Shown here: in pieces, positions 8,476 to 17,291 of the stretch
How positions within the stretch are numbered: the first letter of the stretch is position 1
Layout: every line of letters starts with the position of its first letter
Assembly (NCBI RefSeq): GCF_007096885.1
Contig: NZ_VJNO01000021.1
Location: forward strand, 50,504-114,503
Direction: 5' to 3'
Length of the DNA stretch: 64,000 nucleotides
DNA from: Streptomyces sp. 130
GTDB lineage: Bacteria > Actinomycetota > Actinomycetes > Streptomycetales > Streptomycetaceae
The notes under the pieces: model-generated
Database searches by the model: none
The model's input: the letters and a program-made list of their open reading frames with translations, nothing else
Told to the model about the DNA's origin: nothing
Translations under genes and position numbers: made by a program

Positions 8476-8501
8476 AACAGCGGCTCCGTGCCGGGCATTC
8501 C
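8476..8501 (-). promoter_or_regulatory. SigR-dependent autoregulatory promoter of sigR-rsrA
   Basis: On the minus strand GGAAT (8501-8497) is separated by exactly 18 bases from GTT (8478-8476), the SigR consensus. Transcription would begin near 8470, about 45 bases before the long sigR start at 8425, so this promoter makes the transcript able to encode the extended isoform. It sits just after the stop of the upstream hydrolase gene. Confidence 0.9.
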
Positions 8502-8513
8502 CCGCGGTGCGCG

Positions 8514-9173
8514 TCACACGAGACCGGCCAGCCATCCGGCGACGGCCGCGGTGAGGATCCCCATCGCCCGCTCCTCGGTGAGCCCGGACTTCTTCGGTAC
8601 GGCGAAGCCGTGGTCGCCGTACGGCACTTCGGTGATCCGGTAGTCGCCGGGCGGGAATTCGGCGGGCTTCCCGAACGGGTCGTTGCCGCCCTGGACGACG
8701 AGCGCGTCCACCCCGCAGCCCAGCAGCTCGTCGGCGCGGGTCTTCTCGGGGCGGCCCGGCGGGTGCAGCGGAAAGCTGAGCGCGAGGACCGCCCGGGCGC
8801 CGAGCTCCGCGGCGGTGCGGCAGGCCACGCGGGCCCCGGCGCTGCGTCCCCCGGCGACGACCGGCGGCCCCGGGGCGGCGAGGGCCGGCCAGACTCCGCG
8901 CCAGCCGGTGTCCAGGGTCTTCGGGGCGGGCGCCAGCTTCTTGCCGGCCACCCGCCAGGGCTGCTCCACGAGGGCGACGCTCACGCCGTACGCGGGCAGG
9001 GCGGCGCCGAGGGCCTTGAGGTCGCGGGCCTCGATGCCGCCGCCGGCACCGTGGCCGAGGGCGAGCACGAGGCGCGGGGCGGGGGCGGCGAGCCAGGTGA
9101 CGCGGGCGGGGCCGGCCCCGGTCTCGACGGTCTCGGCGCGGGGGGTCACGTCGTCGGTGTTCACGGCGCCCAT
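8514..9173 (-). CDS. Alpha/beta hydrolase of the TEX30/KANSL3-like (dienelactone-hydrolase-like) type
   Basis: A 219-residue single-domain cytoplasmic hydrolase. The N-terminal strand leads into LVLALGHGAGGGIEARDL (oxyanion region, HGAGG), the nucleophile elbow is GGRSAGARVACR (GxSxG as GRSAG), an Asp is likely in VVQGGNDPFGKP, and the catalytic His is in YGDHGFAV. Substrate is unknown; relatives are uncharacterised. The start ATG at 9173 is used, though GTG four codons in is also possible. It lies upstream of the sigR promoter in the same direction and could read through into sigR. Confidence 0.85.
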   Translation of the reverse strand: MGAVNTDDVTPRAETVETGAGPARVTWLAAPAPRLVLALGHGAGGGIEARDLKALGAALPAYGVSVALVEQPWRVAGKKLAPAPKTLDTGWRGVWPALAAPGPPVVAGGRSAGARVACRTAAELGARAVLALSFPLHPPGRPEKTRADELLGCGVDALVVQGGNDPFGKPAEFPPGDYRITEVPYGDHGFAVPKKSGLTEERAMGILTAAVAGWLAGLV

Positions 9174-9229
9174 CCAACCAACACCCGGCGGGCGGTACGG
9201 GGATGGCGCGTGGCCCCGGCCCGCGTGGT

Positions 9230-10045
9230 TCAGAAGAGGGTGCCCACCTCGGGCTCGGCCAGCTCGTCCTTCAGCTCGGGGCCGTTGTTGCGGACGTTGC
9301 TGACGGCGGTCGCGACCGGGTAGGCGCGCATCAGGCCGGGCGGCGGCGGTGCGAGCAGGGCCCGCAGCTCCTCGATGTCGGTGCGCGAGGGGTCCAGCCA
9401 GTCGTCCCAGCGGTCCGGGGTGAGCATCAGCGGCATCCGGGGGTGGATCTCGGAGAGCGAGGCCGGTCCGCCGGCGGGGGCGACGGCGAGCGGACCGGTC
9501 TCCGCCTCGGTGGTGATCACCGAGCAGGTGACCCACCACGCCTGCGGGTGGTCGTCGGGCAGGGTGCGGTCGCGCCAGAACTCGTACAGGCCGGCCATCG
9601 CGAAGACCGAGCCGTCGGCCGGGGTCACGAAATAGGGCTGCTTGCGGGGGCGCTTGCGGCGCCCCTTCTCCTCCAGCTGCCGTTCCTCGGCGCCGGTCAC
9701 CCACTCGTAATAGCCGTCGGCGGGCAGGATGCAGCGCCGGGAGGCGAAGGGGCGGCGGAAGGACGGCTTCTCGTGGACGGTCTCGGCCCGGGCGTTGATC
9801 ATCCGGGCGGCGCCCTCCGGGTTCTTGGCCCAGGACGGGACGAGCCCCCATCTCAGTGCCCGCATCTGGCGAACCGGGCGCTGGTCGTCCGCGTCTTTCA
9901 CAGGACGTTCCAGGATGGCGTAGACCTCCTTGGTCGGCGCCACGTTGTAGTCGGGCTCCAGTGTCTCGGCCGGTTCCCACTTCTCCACCTGGAAGAGTCC
10001 GGTCAGGTCCTCGGGCCGCCGACTCGCTGCATACCGTCCGCACAT
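9230..10045 (-). CDS. SRAP-family abasic-site protein (YedK/HMCES)
   Basis: A 271-residue SOS-response-associated peptidase family protein that forms a DNA-protein crosslink with abasic sites in single-stranded DNA through its N-terminal Cys2. The start MCGRYAAS fixes the start codon, since Cys2 must be exposed after Met removal. Other signatures are the NVAPT loop, RMINARAET (conserved Asn/Arg), the Glu in DGYYEWV and the HPRMPL His near residue 220. An insertion rich in Lys/Arg (about residues 115-135, EEKGRRKRPRKQP) probably contacts DNA. It stands alone between the hydrolase and the divergent M50 gene. Confidence 0.95.
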   Translation of the reverse strand: MCGRYAASRRPEDLTGLFQVEKWEPAETLEPDYNVAPTKEVYAILERPVKDADDQRPVRQMRALRWGLVPSWAKNPEGAARMINARAETVHEKPSFRRPFASRRCILPADGYYEWVTGAEERQLEEKGRRKRPRKQPYFVTPADGSVFAMAGLYEFWRDRTLPDDHPQAWWVTCSVITTEAETGPLAVAPAGGPASLSEIHPRMPLMLTPDRWDDWLDPSRTDIEELRALLAPPPPGLMRAYPVATAVSNVRNNGPELKDELAEPEVGTLF

Positions 10046-10110
10046 AAGTGCCAGACTGCCACGACCGCCGTCCCGAACGGACCCCGATCCGGTAAGGAGC
10101 CGCCCGCCCC

Positions 10111-10824
10111 ATGGACAGCACCGATCTCGGCAACCTGTGGGACCGCGTCACCGGCACCCAGCCCGCCCCGGAGCAGTGGCTGGTGGTGGTGACCGCGACG
10201 GCGGCGCTGATCGCGGTCGTCCCGAACGTCCTGTGGCGGTTGTCCCGGAACACGATCACCATCGCCCACGAGGGCGGCCACGGACTGGTGGCGCTGCTCT
10301 CCGGCCGGCAGCTCTCGGGCATCCGGCTGCACTCGGACACCAGCGGGCTGACCGTGAGCCGGGGCAGGCCGACCGGGATCGGCATGGTGCTGACCGCCGC
10401 GGCGGGCTACACCGCGCCCTCGCTGCTCGGGCTCGGCGGCGCCTGGCTGCTGGTGGACGGCCGGATCACGCTGCTGCTGTGGCTGGCGACCGCCCTGCTC
10501 GCGGTGATGCTGGTGATGATCCGCAATGTGTACGGGGCGCTGTCCGTGATCCTCACCGGCTCGGTGTTCCTGCTGGTCTCCTGGCTGGCCTCGCCCGCCT
10601 GGCAGTCCCTGTTCGCGTACAGCGTGGTCTGGTTCCTGCTGCTGGGCGGCGTACGCCCGGTGTTCGAGCTCCAGTCGAAGCGGCGGCGCGGCGGGGCGCC
10701 GGACTCGGACGCGGACCAGCTGTCCCGGCTGACCGACGTCCCGGCGGCGCTGTGGCTGTTCCTCTTCCACGCGGTGTCGCTGTGCTCCCTGATCGGCGGC
10801 GGGCGCTGGCTGCTGGGCCTGTGA
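10111..10824 (+). CDS. M50B-type membrane metalloprotease
   Basis: A 237-residue integral membrane protein with about six hydrophobic segments. The zinc-binding HExxH appears as AHEGGHGLVALLSG at about residues 51-64 inside the second helix, and a later Asn-containing helix (MVLMIRNVYGALSVIL) may supply a third ligand position. This is the peptidase M50B-like family common in actinobacteria, presumed intramembrane or membrane-proximal proteases; the substrate is unknown. It is preceded by AAGGAG 9-14 bases before the ATG. It is divergent from the SRAP gene and followed by aroA after 47 bases. Confidence 0.85.
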   Translation: MDSTDLGNLWDRVTGTQPAPEQWLVVVTATAALIAVVPNVLWRLSRNTITIAHEGGHGLVALLSGRQLSGIRLHSDTSGLTVSRGRPTGIGMVLTAAAGYTAPSLLGLGGAWLLVDGRITLLLWLATALLAVMLVMIRNVYGALSVILTGSVFLLVSWLASPAWQSLFAYSVVWFLLLGGVRPVFELQSKRRRGGAPDSDADQLSRLTDVPAALWLFLFHAVSLCSLIGGGRWLLGL

Positions 10825-10871
10825 CGGGCTGTGACCGGGCTCACCTCCGCCCGAACCTCTAAAGTGAGCGC

Positions 10872-12221
10872 ATGACCGAAAGCGCCGTGCACCCCGCCCT
10901 CTGGCCCGCCCCCTTCGCGAGCGGGGCCGTCGACGCGACCGTCACGGTGCCCGGTTCCAAGTCGGTCACCAACCGCGCGCTGGTGCTCGCCGCCCTCTCC
11001 TCGGAGCCCGGCTGGCTGCGCCGCCCGCTGCGCTCCCGGGACACCCTGCTGATGGCGGACGCGCTGCGCGCGATGGGCGTACGCATCGAGGAGACGGTGT
11101 CCTCCAGCTCCTCGGCGACCGGCGCGGCCGGTGCTCCGGAGGCCGCGGGCGAGGCGTGGCGGGTCATCCCGGCCCCCCTGCACGGCCCGGTCACCGTCGA
11201 CGTCGGCAACGCCGGTACGGTCATGCGCTTCCTGCCCCCGGTGGCCGCGCTCGCCGAGGGACCCGTTCGCTTCGACGGCGACCCCCGCTCCTACGAGCGC
11301 CCGCTGACCGGGGTGATCGAGGCCCTGCGGGTCCTCGGTGCCCGGATCGACGACGACTCCCGGGGCTCGCTGCCGATGACCGTGCACGGCGGCGGCGCGC
11401 TGGACGGCGGCCCGGTCGAGATCGACGCCTCCTCGTCCTCCCAGTTCGTCTCGGCGCTGCTGCTGTCCGCGCCGCGCTTCAACCAGGGCGTGGAGGTCCG
11501 GCACACCGGCGACCGGCTGCCGTCCATGCCGCACATCCGGATGACCGTCGACATGCTCCGGGCCGTCGGCGCGCAGGTGGACGAGCCGGAGACCGGCGGC
11601 GAGCCGAACGTCTGGCGGGTCTCCCCCTCGGCGCTCCTCGGCCGCGACCTGACCGTCGAGCCGGACCTGTCCAACGCCCAGCCGTTCCTGGCGGCGGCGC
11701 TGGTCACGGGCGGCCGGGTGACCATCCCGGACTGGCCGGCGCGCACCACGCAGCCCGGTGACGCGCTGCGCGAGATCTTCACCGAGATGGGCGGCGGCTG
11801 CGAGCTCACCGAGCACGGGCTGACCTTCACCGGCTCCGGCCGCGTCCACGGCATCGACGTGGACCTCTCCGAGGTCGGCGAGCTGACCCCGGGCATCGCC
11901 GCCGTCGCCGCCCTGGCCGACTCCCCCTCCACGCTGCGGGGCGTCGCCCATCTGCGGCTGCACGAGACGGACCGGCTGGCCGCGCTCACCAAGGAGATCA
12001 ACGAGCTGGGCGGCGACGTCACCGAGACGGCGGACGGCCTGCGCATCCGCCCGCGCCCGCTGCACGGCGGCACCTTCCGTACGTACGACGACCACCGGAT
12101 GGCCACCGCGGGGGCGGTCATCGGCCTTGCCGTCCCCGGAGTGGAGATCGAGAACGTGGCGACGACCGCCAAGACCCTGCCGGACTTCCCGCAGATGTGG
12201 ACCGGAATGCTCGGGGCCTGA
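10872..12221 (+). CDS. aroA: 3-phosphoshikimate 1-carboxyvinyltransferase (EPSP synthase)
   Basis: A 449-residue two-domain enzyme that transfers the enolpyruvyl group from PEP to shikimate-3-phosphate, the sixth step of the shikimate pathway. Signatures: PGSKSVTNRALVLAA (N-terminal substrate Lys), the NAGTVMRFLPP loop, RPLTGVIEAL, SSSQFVSALLL, and LHETDRLAAL with the catalytic Asp/Glu region, then YDDHRMATAGAVIGL. Length is normal. A Ser/Ala-rich insertion (SSSSSATGAAGAPEAAGE, about residues 76-93) is longer than in many homologues. It is followed by rsgA after three bases, so the two form an operon, as in other streptomycetes. Confidence 0.97.
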   Translation: MTESAVHPALWPAPFASGAVDATVTVPGSKSVTNRALVLAALSSEPGWLRRPLRSRDTLLMADALRAMGVRIEETVSSSSSATGAAGAPEAAGEAWRVIPAPLHGPVTVDVGNAGTVMRFLPPVAALAEGPVRFDGDPRSYERPLTGVIEALRVLGARIDDDSRGSLPMTVHGGGALDGGPVEIDASSSSQFVSALLLSAPRFNQGVEVRHTGDRLPSMPHIRMTVDMLRAVGAQVDEPETGGEPNVWRVSPSALLGRDLTVEPDLSNAQPFLAAALVTGGRVTIPDWPARTTQPGDALREIFTEMGGGCELTEHGLTFTGSGRVHGIDVDLSEVGELTPGIAAVAALADSPSTLRGVAHLRLHETDRLAALTKEINELGGDVTETADGLRIRPRPLHGGTFRTYDDHRMATAGAVIGLAVPGVEIENVATTAKTLPDFPQMWTGMLGA

Positions 12222-12224
12222 GAC

Positions 12225-13241
12225 ATGCGCCGCTACGGCAAGAACCCCGACGAGGACGACATCCGCGTCCGCCCCAACCGCAAGGGCAACCGCCCGCGCA
12301 CCCACATCCGGCCCAAGCACGAGGACGCCGAGGACGGCATGGTCCTCACCGTGGACCGGGGCCGCCTCACCGTCCTGGTCGGCGACCGCACGGTCGTCGC
12401 GATGAAGGCCCGCGAACTGGGCCGCAAGGCCGCGGTGGTGGGCGACACCGTGTCACTCGTCGGGGACCTGTCCGGCGACAAGGACACCCTCGCCCGGATC
12501 GTCCGCATCGGTGAGCGGCGCTCGGTGCTGCGCCGGACGGCGGACGACGACGACCCGTTCGAGCGGGTGGTCGTGGCCAACGCGGACCAGCTGGCGATCG
12601 TGACCGCGCTGGCCGATCCGGAACCGCGTCCGCGCATGATCGACCGGTGCCTGGTCGCCGCGTACGACGGGGGGCTCTCCCCGCTCCTGGTGCTGACCAA
12701 GTCCGACCTGGCGTCCCCGGACACGCTGCTGGGCGCGTACACCCCGCTGGGGGTGCCGTTCGTCGTCACCAGCCGCGAGGAGCTGGAGAACGGGGACGCG
12801 GCCGACCGGGTCCGCGAGCAGCTCGACGGCCGGGTGACGGCCTTCGTCGGGCACTCGGGCGTCGGCAAGACCACGCTGGTCAACGCGCTGGTGCCGAAGG
12901 AGAAGCGGCGCACCACCGGGGTGGTGAACGCGGTGACCGGCCGGGGCCGGCACACCACCACGTCGGCGCTCGCGCTGCCGCTGCCCGGCTACCAGGGCTG
13001 GGTGATCGACACCCCCGGGGTGCGTTCGTTCGGGCTGAACCACATCGACCCGTCGCGCGTCATCAACGCCTTCCCGGACCTCCAGCCCGGTACGGAGGAG
13101 TGCCCGCGCGGCTGCACCCACGACAACCACGAACCGGAATGCGCGCTGGACGCCTGGGTGGCGGCGGGGCACGCGGACCCGGCCCGGCTGGACTCGCTGC
13201 GCCGGCTGCTCTCCACCCGTAACAGGCGCGAGGGCGACTGA
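12225..13241 (+). CDS. rsgA: Ribosome small-subunit-dependent GTPase RsgA
   Basis: A 338-residue circularly permuted GTPase that assists late 30S subunit maturation. An OB-fold occupies about residues 35-110; the G motifs are in permuted order: G4 TKSD (about residue 157), then G1 GHSGVGKTT (about 208) and G3 DTPGVRSFG. A zinc-binding tail is seen in CPRGCTHDNHEPEC. The very basic N-terminus (MRRYGKNPDEDDIRVRPNRK) probably binds rRNA. It starts three bases after the aroA stop; ATG 12225 overlaps no alternative and fits the family start in actinobacteria. Confidence 0.95.
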   Translation: MRRYGKNPDEDDIRVRPNRKGNRPRTHIRPKHEDAEDGMVLTVDRGRLTVLVGDRTVVAMKARELGRKAAVVGDTVSLVGDLSGDKDTLARIVRIGERRSVLRRTADDDDPFERVVVANADQLAIVTALADPEPRPRMIDRCLVAAYDGGLSPLLVLTKSDLASPDTLLGAYTPLGVPFVVTSREELENGDAADRVREQLDGRVTAFVGHSGVGKTTLVNALVPKEKRRTTGVVNAVTGRGRHTTTSALALPLPGYQGWVIDTPGVRSFGLNHIDPSRVINAFPDLQPGTEECPRGCTHDNHEPECALDAWVAAGHADPARLDSLRRLLSTRNRREGD

Positions 13242-13351
13242 TCGCCGACCGGGCCGGGAACGTTTGCGATCACTCGCTTCCGGTAAGTGCATAATCACGC
13301 CCAGCGGCACCATTGGTGCGGGGCGGTCGGCGATGCGGGAGGGTGCGGACG

Positions 13352-13675
13352 ATGGCATGGCTGCTGGTCGTGGTCGCGGGACTTCTGGAGACCGGGTTCG
13401 CGGTCTGCCTGAAGCTCTCGCACGGCTTCTCCCGGCTGTGGCCGACCATCGCGTTCTGCGTCTTCGCGCTCGGCAGCTTCGGTCTGCTGACCCTGTCGCT
13501 GAAGAAGCTCGACGTCGGGCCGGCGTACGCGGTGTGGACCGGCATCGGCGCGGCGGGGACGGCCATCTACGGCATGGTCTTCCTCGGTGACGTGGTCTCC
13601 ACGCTGAAGCTGGTGTCGATCTCGCTGGTGATCCTCGGCGTGATCGGCCTCCAGCTCTCCGGCTCCGCGCACTGA
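13352..13675 (+). CDS. SMR-family exporter, SugE/Gdx-like
   Basis: A 107-residue protein with four transmembrane helices and the conserved SMR Glu in helix 1 (VVAGLLETGFAVCLKLS), which couples proton exchange to substrate export. Helix 3-4 sequence YAVWTGIGAAGTAIYGMVFLGD resembles the SugE/Gdx branch that exports guanidinium, more than the promiscuous EmrE branch. ATG 13352 matches the usual short N-terminus. I looked for a guanidine riboswitch in the 110-base upstream region and did not recognise one. It appears to be a lone gene; SMR proteins of this branch work as homodimers. Confidence 0.88.
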   Translation: MAWLLVVVAGLLETGFAVCLKLSHGFSRLWPTIAFCVFALGSFGLLTLSLKKLDVGPAYAVWTGIGAAGTAIYGMVFLGDVVSTLKLVSISLVILGVIGLQLSGSAH

Positions 13676-13726
13676 CCGCTGCGGCCCGTGTGGCCCGGCT
13701 CACCGGCGGGTCGATACTGTGACGGC

Positions 13727-14527
13727 ATGCCCGATTACCACGATGATCTGCGCCTGGCCCACGTACTGGCGGACGCCGCCGACGCGGTGACGATGGACCG
13801 GTTCAAGGCTCTGGACCTCAAGGTCGAGACCAAGCCGGACATGACGCCGGTGAGCGAGGCCGACAAGGCCGCCGAGGAGTTGATCCGGGGCCATCTGCAC
13901 CGGGCTCGCCCGCGCGACGCGATCCTCGGCGAGGAGTACGGCATCGAGGGCACGGGGCCGCGGCGCTGGGTGATCGACCCGATCGACGGCACCAAGAACT
14001 ACGTACGGGGCGTGCCGGTCTGGGCGACGCTGATCTCGCTCATGGAGGCCGGGGAGGACGGCTTCCAGCCGGTCGTGGGCGTGGTCTCGGCGCCCGCGCT
14101 GAACCGCCGCTGGTGGGCGGCGAAGGGCTCGGGCGCGTACACCGGCCGCAGCCTGACCTCGGCGACCCGGCTCCAGGTCTCCAAGGTGGAGCGGATCGCG
14201 GACGCCTCGTTCGCGTACTCCTCGCTGACCGGCTGGGAGGAGCAGGGGCGGCTCGACGGGTTCCTGGACCTGACCCGGGCCTGCTGGCGCACCCGGGGCT
14301 ACGGGGACTTCTGGCCGTACATGATGGTCGCCGAGGGGTCCGTGGACATCTGCGCGGAGCCGGAGCTCTCGCTGTGGGACATGGCGGCGAACGCGATCGT
14401 CGTCCAGGAGGCGGGCGGCCGGTTCACCAGTCTGGACGGTGTGGACGGGCCGGGCGGCGGGAACGGGGCGGCGTCTAACGGCGCACTCCACCGCGAGCTG
14501 CTGGGGTACCTGAACCAGCGTTACTGA
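13727..14527 (+). CDS. hisN: Histidinol-phosphatase, inositol monophosphatase family
   Basis: A 266-residue Mg-dependent phosphatase of the IMPase fold. Motifs: EADKAAEELI with the first metal Glu, ILGEEYG, WVIDPIDGTKNYVRG (the DPIDGT core) and LWDMAANAIVVQEAGG (second Asp motif). In Streptomyces coelicolor the close homologue provides the histidinol-phosphate phosphatase step of histidine biosynthesis, which assigns the name; family members can also hydrolyse inositol phosphates. ATG 13727 is preferred over an earlier in-frame start because the domain begins just after it. It stands alone after the SMR gene. Confidence 0.9.
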   Translation: MPDYHDDLRLAHVLADAADAVTMDRFKALDLKVETKPDMTPVSEADKAAEELIRGHLHRARPRDAILGEEYGIEGTGPRRWVIDPIDGTKNYVRGVPVWATLISLMEAGEDGFQPVVGVVSAPALNRRWWAAKGSGAYTGRSLTSATRLQVSKVERIADASFAYSSLTGWEEQGRLDGFLDLTRACWRTRGYGDFWPYMMVAEGSVDICAEPELSLWDMAANAIVVQEAGGRFTSLDGVDGPGGGNGAASNGALHRELLGYLNQRY

Positions 14528-14713
14528 GTGCGCCCCGCCCGCAGGGCGGCGTAACGGGCGTGCAGTGGGGTGCGCGGTACATCCGCGCGCCCCTTTTCCG
14601 GCCTTCGCGACCCCTTGTCGGCTTTCCGCATGGATGCGACTCTGAGCATTCCCCCACTTGTGAACTTGTGAAGCGACTCACGCGGTCGGTTCACCGAGGA
14701 GGTGGCATGCTTC

Positions 14714-15115
14714 ATGCTCGTCCGTGACGCCATGAGCACGATGGTCCTCACCATCGGCCCGGCCCATACGCTGCGCCAGGCCGCCCGGCTGATGTCGGCC
14801 CGCCGGATCGGGGCGGCCGTCGTCCACGACCCCGACACCTGCGGGGTCGGCATCCTCACCGAGCGCGACATCCTCGACGCCGTCGGCGCGGGCCAGGACC
14901 CCGACACCGAGACGGCCTCCGCCCACACCACCACCGACGTGGTCTTCGCCGCACCCGGCTGGACGCTGGAGGAGGCCGCGGCGGCCATGGCGCACGGCGG
15001 CTTCCGCCATCTGATCGTCCTCGACGACGACGGCCCCGTCGGGATCGTCTCGGTCCGCGACATCATCCGCCGCTGGACGCCCGCGCCCCGCCGCCCGGCC
15101 GCACTGGTCGGCTGA
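14714..15115 (+). CDS. Two-CBS-domain protein
   Basis: A 133-residue soluble protein made of one CBS pair: CBS1 about residues 5-62 (VRDAMSTMVLTIGPAHTLRQ then IGAAVVHDP and GILTERDIL) and CBS2 about 68-125 (APGWTLEEAAAAMAHGGFRH then GIVSVRDIIRRW). Bateman modules bind adenine nucleotides and sense energy state; stand-alone ones regulate other proteins. ATG 14714 is preceded by GGAGG at 11 bases. The upstream leader contains the short direct repeat CTTGTGAA twice. No partner enzyme is fused or clearly adjacent. Confidence 0.87.
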   Translation: MLVRDAMSTMVLTIGPAHTLRQAARLMSARRIGAAVVHDPDTCGVGILTERDILDAVGAGQDPDTETASAHTTTDVVFAAPGWTLEEAAAAMAHGGFRHLIVLDDDGPVGIVSVRDIIRRWTPAPRRPAALVG

Positions 15116-15132
15116 CGGCCGCCCCGCGCACG

Positions 15133-15173
15133 CGACCGGCCCGGCCCCCGCGGGTGCGGGGCCGGGCCGGTCG
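15133..15173. terminator. Hairpin terminator between convergent genes
   Basis: A perfect 16-bp inverted repeat (15133-15148 with 15158-15173, 9-base loop) lies between the CBS gene and the catalase gene, whose 3' ends face each other. It lacks a strong T-tract on either side, common in high-G+C actinobacteria. Confidence 0.75.
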
Positions 15174-15188
15174 TACGGCCGGGGGGAC

Positions 15189-16640
15189 TCAGGCGCGCAG
15201 CGCCTGCACGGCCGCCTCCAGCCGCTTGCCGAAGTCCTCGTCGGCGCGGCGGAAGTTACCGATCGCCCGCTCGGCGATGTCGTCGCGCGAGACCTTCGCG
15301 ATGAAGCCGGACAGGTTGTCGACCAGCCGGCCCTTCTCGTCCTCGGTCATGAGCCGGTAGAGGTTCCCGGCCTGCACGAAGTCGTCGTCCTCGGCGTGGC
15401 GCGGGGTCTCGTGGTTGCCCGTGACGCCCGCGACGGGGGTGCCTCCCGAGAGCGGCCGGCCCGTCTCGGCGGGGCCGCCGAAGCTGTTGGGCTCGTAGTT
15501 CTTCGCGCCCTTGTGGCGGCCGTCGTACAGATAGCCGTCCCGGCTGTTGGTCCGCGCCTCGGTGGCGTGCGGGCGGTTCACCGGGAGGTGGTCGGCGTTG
15601 ATGCCGACGCGGTAGCGGTGCGCGTCGCCGTACGCGAAGAGGCGGCCCTGGAGCATCTTGTCCGGGGACGGACCGATGCCGGGCACGAAGTGCGCCGGGC
15701 TGAAGATCGACTGCTCGACCTCGGCGAAGATGTTCTCCGGGTTGCGGTTGAGCTCCAGCTTGCCGATCTCGACCGGCGGGTAGTCCGCGTGCGGCCACAC
15801 CTTGGTGAGGTCGAACGGATTGAAGCGGTACGTCGCCGCGTCGGCCGCCGGCATGATCTGCACCTGCACGGTCCAGGACGGGAAGTCACCGCGCTCGATG
15901 GACTCGCGCAGGTCCCGCTGGTGGCTGTCCGGGTCCACGCCGGAGAGGCGCACGGCCTCCTCCGTGGTGAGGTTCTTGATGCCCTGGTCGGTCTTGAAGT
16001 GGTACTTGACCCAGAAGACCTCGCCCGCCTCGTTCTGCCACTGGTAGGTGTGCGAGCCGAAGCCGTCCATGTGCCGGTACGAGGCGGGGATGCCCCGGTC
16101 GCCGAAGAGCCAGGTCACCTGATGGGTGGACTCGGGCGAGAGCCCCCAGAAGTCCCAGACGTTGTCCGCCTCCTGGGAGCCGGTGTACGGGTCGCGCTTC
16201 TGCGTGTGGATGAAGTCGGGGAACTTGATGGCGTCCCGGATGAAGAACACCGGGGTGTTGTTGCCGACGAGGTCGTAGTTGCCGTCCTCGGTGTAGAACT
16301 TCAGCGCGAAGCCGCGCGGGTCGCGCACCGCGTCGGCGGCGCCGAGGTTGCCCGCGACGGTGGAGAAGCGGAGGAAGGTCTCGGTCTGCTTGCCGACCTC
16401 CGAGAGGAACTTCGCCCGCGTCCACCGCGACACGTCACGGGTCACCGTGAACGTCCCGTACGCCCCGGCGCCCCGGGCGTGCACCACGCGCTCCGGAATG
16501 CGCTCGCGGTTGAAGTGCGCCAGCTTCTCCATCAGCGACTGGTCCTGCACCAGGACCGGTCCGCCCGCACCGGCGGTCTCGCTGTTCTGGTTGTCGGCGA
16601 CCGGTGCGCCTGCCTCCGTGGTGAGCGGTCCCTGCGTCAC
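15189..16640 (-). CDS. katA: Monofunctional heme catalase
   Basis: A 483-residue small-subunit catalase decomposing hydrogen peroxide to water and oxygen. Signatures: the distal His in RVVHARGAGAYGTF, distal Asn in YDLVGNNTPVFFIRD, the heme-proximal segment RLFAYGDAHRYRVG with the axial Tyr, and NADPH-pocket-like residues in FNPFDLTKVWPHADYP. It is transcribed away from the Fur-family gene catR, with a palindromic operator between them, matching the known CatR-catalase arrangement of streptomycetes where peroxide inactivates the repressor. Start ATG 16640 (MTQGPLTTEAG) follows a GGAGG-like site. Confidence 0.96.
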   Translation of the reverse strand: MTQGPLTTEAGAPVADNQNSETAGAGGPVLVQDQSLMEKLAHFNRERIPERVVHARGAGAYGTFTVTRDVSRWTRAKFLSEVGKQTETFLRFSTVAGNLGAADAVRDPRGFALKFYTEDGNYDLVGNNTPVFFIRDAIKFPDFIHTQKRDPYTGSQEADNVWDFWGLSPESTHQVTWLFGDRGIPASYRHMDGFGSHTYQWQNEAGEVFWVKYHFKTDQGIKNLTTEEAVRLSGVDPDSHQRDLRESIERGDFPSWTVQVQIMPAADAATYRFNPFDLTKVWPHADYPPVEIGKLELNRNPENIFAEVEQSIFSPAHFVPGIGPSPDKMLQGRLFAYGDAHRYRVGINADHLPVNRPHATEARTNSRDGYLYDGRHKGAKNYEPNSFGGPAETGRPLSGGTPVAGVTGNHETPRHAEDDDFVQAGNLYRLMTEDEKGRLVDNLSGFIAKVSRDDIAERAIGNFRRADEDFGKRLEAAVQALRA

Positions 16641-16734
16641 GTGCGCCTCCTGCGTCGTTTCCGCACGTCATGCCTTCATGCCGTGCCCGCGTCCGGCCTT
16701 CCTGTCCTCCGGCCGACGCCAAAGCGATCCTACA

Positions 16735-16749
16735 TTGGACAAAGTCCAA
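16735..16749. promoter_or_regulatory. CatR/PerR-type operator palindrome
   Basis: TTGGAC-AAA-GTCCAA is a perfect 6-3-6 inverted repeat between the divergent catalase (start 16640) and catR (start 16814) genes. It overlaps the region expected for both promoters and fits Fur-superfamily operators. It is the probable site of coordinated peroxide-responsive control. Confidence 0.85.
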
Positions 16750-16813
16750 GTCAACTGGGCATCCAAAGTCGCACATATTCAAGACCTGACCCCCGCGCTG
16801 CTAGAATGGCGCC

Positions 16814-17233
16814 ATGAGTGACCTGCTGGAACGACTTCGAGGACGCGGCTGGCGCATGACCGCGCAGCGGCGCGTCGTGGCCGAGGTCCTCGACGGGGAC
16901 CATGTGCACCTGACCGCCGACGAGGTCCATGCCCGCGCGGTGGCGAAGCTGCCCGAGATCTCCCGGGCCACCGTCTACAACACGCTGGGCGAGATGGTGA
17001 GCCTCGGCGAGGTCATCGAGGTCTCCACCGACCGGCGCGCCAAGCGCTACGACCCCAACGCGCACCGCGCCCACCACCACCTGGTGTGCGCGCGGTGCGG
17101 CGCCATCCGCGACGTGCACCCGTCGGGCGACCCGCTGGCGGACCTGCCGGCCGGCGAGCGCTTCGGCTTCACCATCTCCGGCGTCGAGCTGACCTACCGG
17201 GGCATCTGCCCGGACTGCGCCGCGACGGCCTGA
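16814..17233 (+). CDS. catR: Fur-family peroxide-type regulator, probable CatR
   Basis: A 139-residue metal-dependent repressor. The winged helix is about residues 1-80 (WRMTAQRRVVAEVLDG, ISRATVYNTLGEMVSLGEV), the regulatory metal site is in HRAHHHLVCARCGAIRDVHP, and a second Cys pair CPDC closes the structural zinc site with CARC. Its divergent position next to catalase, with a palindrome between, points to CatR/PerR function rather than iron or zinc uptake control. The gene is followed by a strong hairpin and an initiator tRNA gene on the other strand. Confidence 0.9.
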   Translation: MSDLLERLRGRGWRMTAQRRVVAEVLDGDHVHLTADEVHARAVAKLPEISRATVYNTLGEMVSLGEVIEVSTDRRAKRYDPNAHRAHHHLVCARCGAIRDVHPSGDPLADLPAGERFGFTISGVELTYRGICPDCAATA

Positions 17234-17291
17234 ACGTGTCCCGGACCGCCTCCCGCGCCGGGGGGCGGTCTTCGTGTGCGCGCACATACGA

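Noticed and set aside
13241..13352. Guanidine riboswitch upstream of the SMR exporter
   Set aside because: No ykkC-type, mini-ykkC or guanidine-III sequence pattern could be recognised in the 110-base leader.
14521..15066. Minus-strand open frame of 181 residues over the CBS gene
   Set aside because: It is antisense to a clear CBS pair and lacks a domain or ribosome site.
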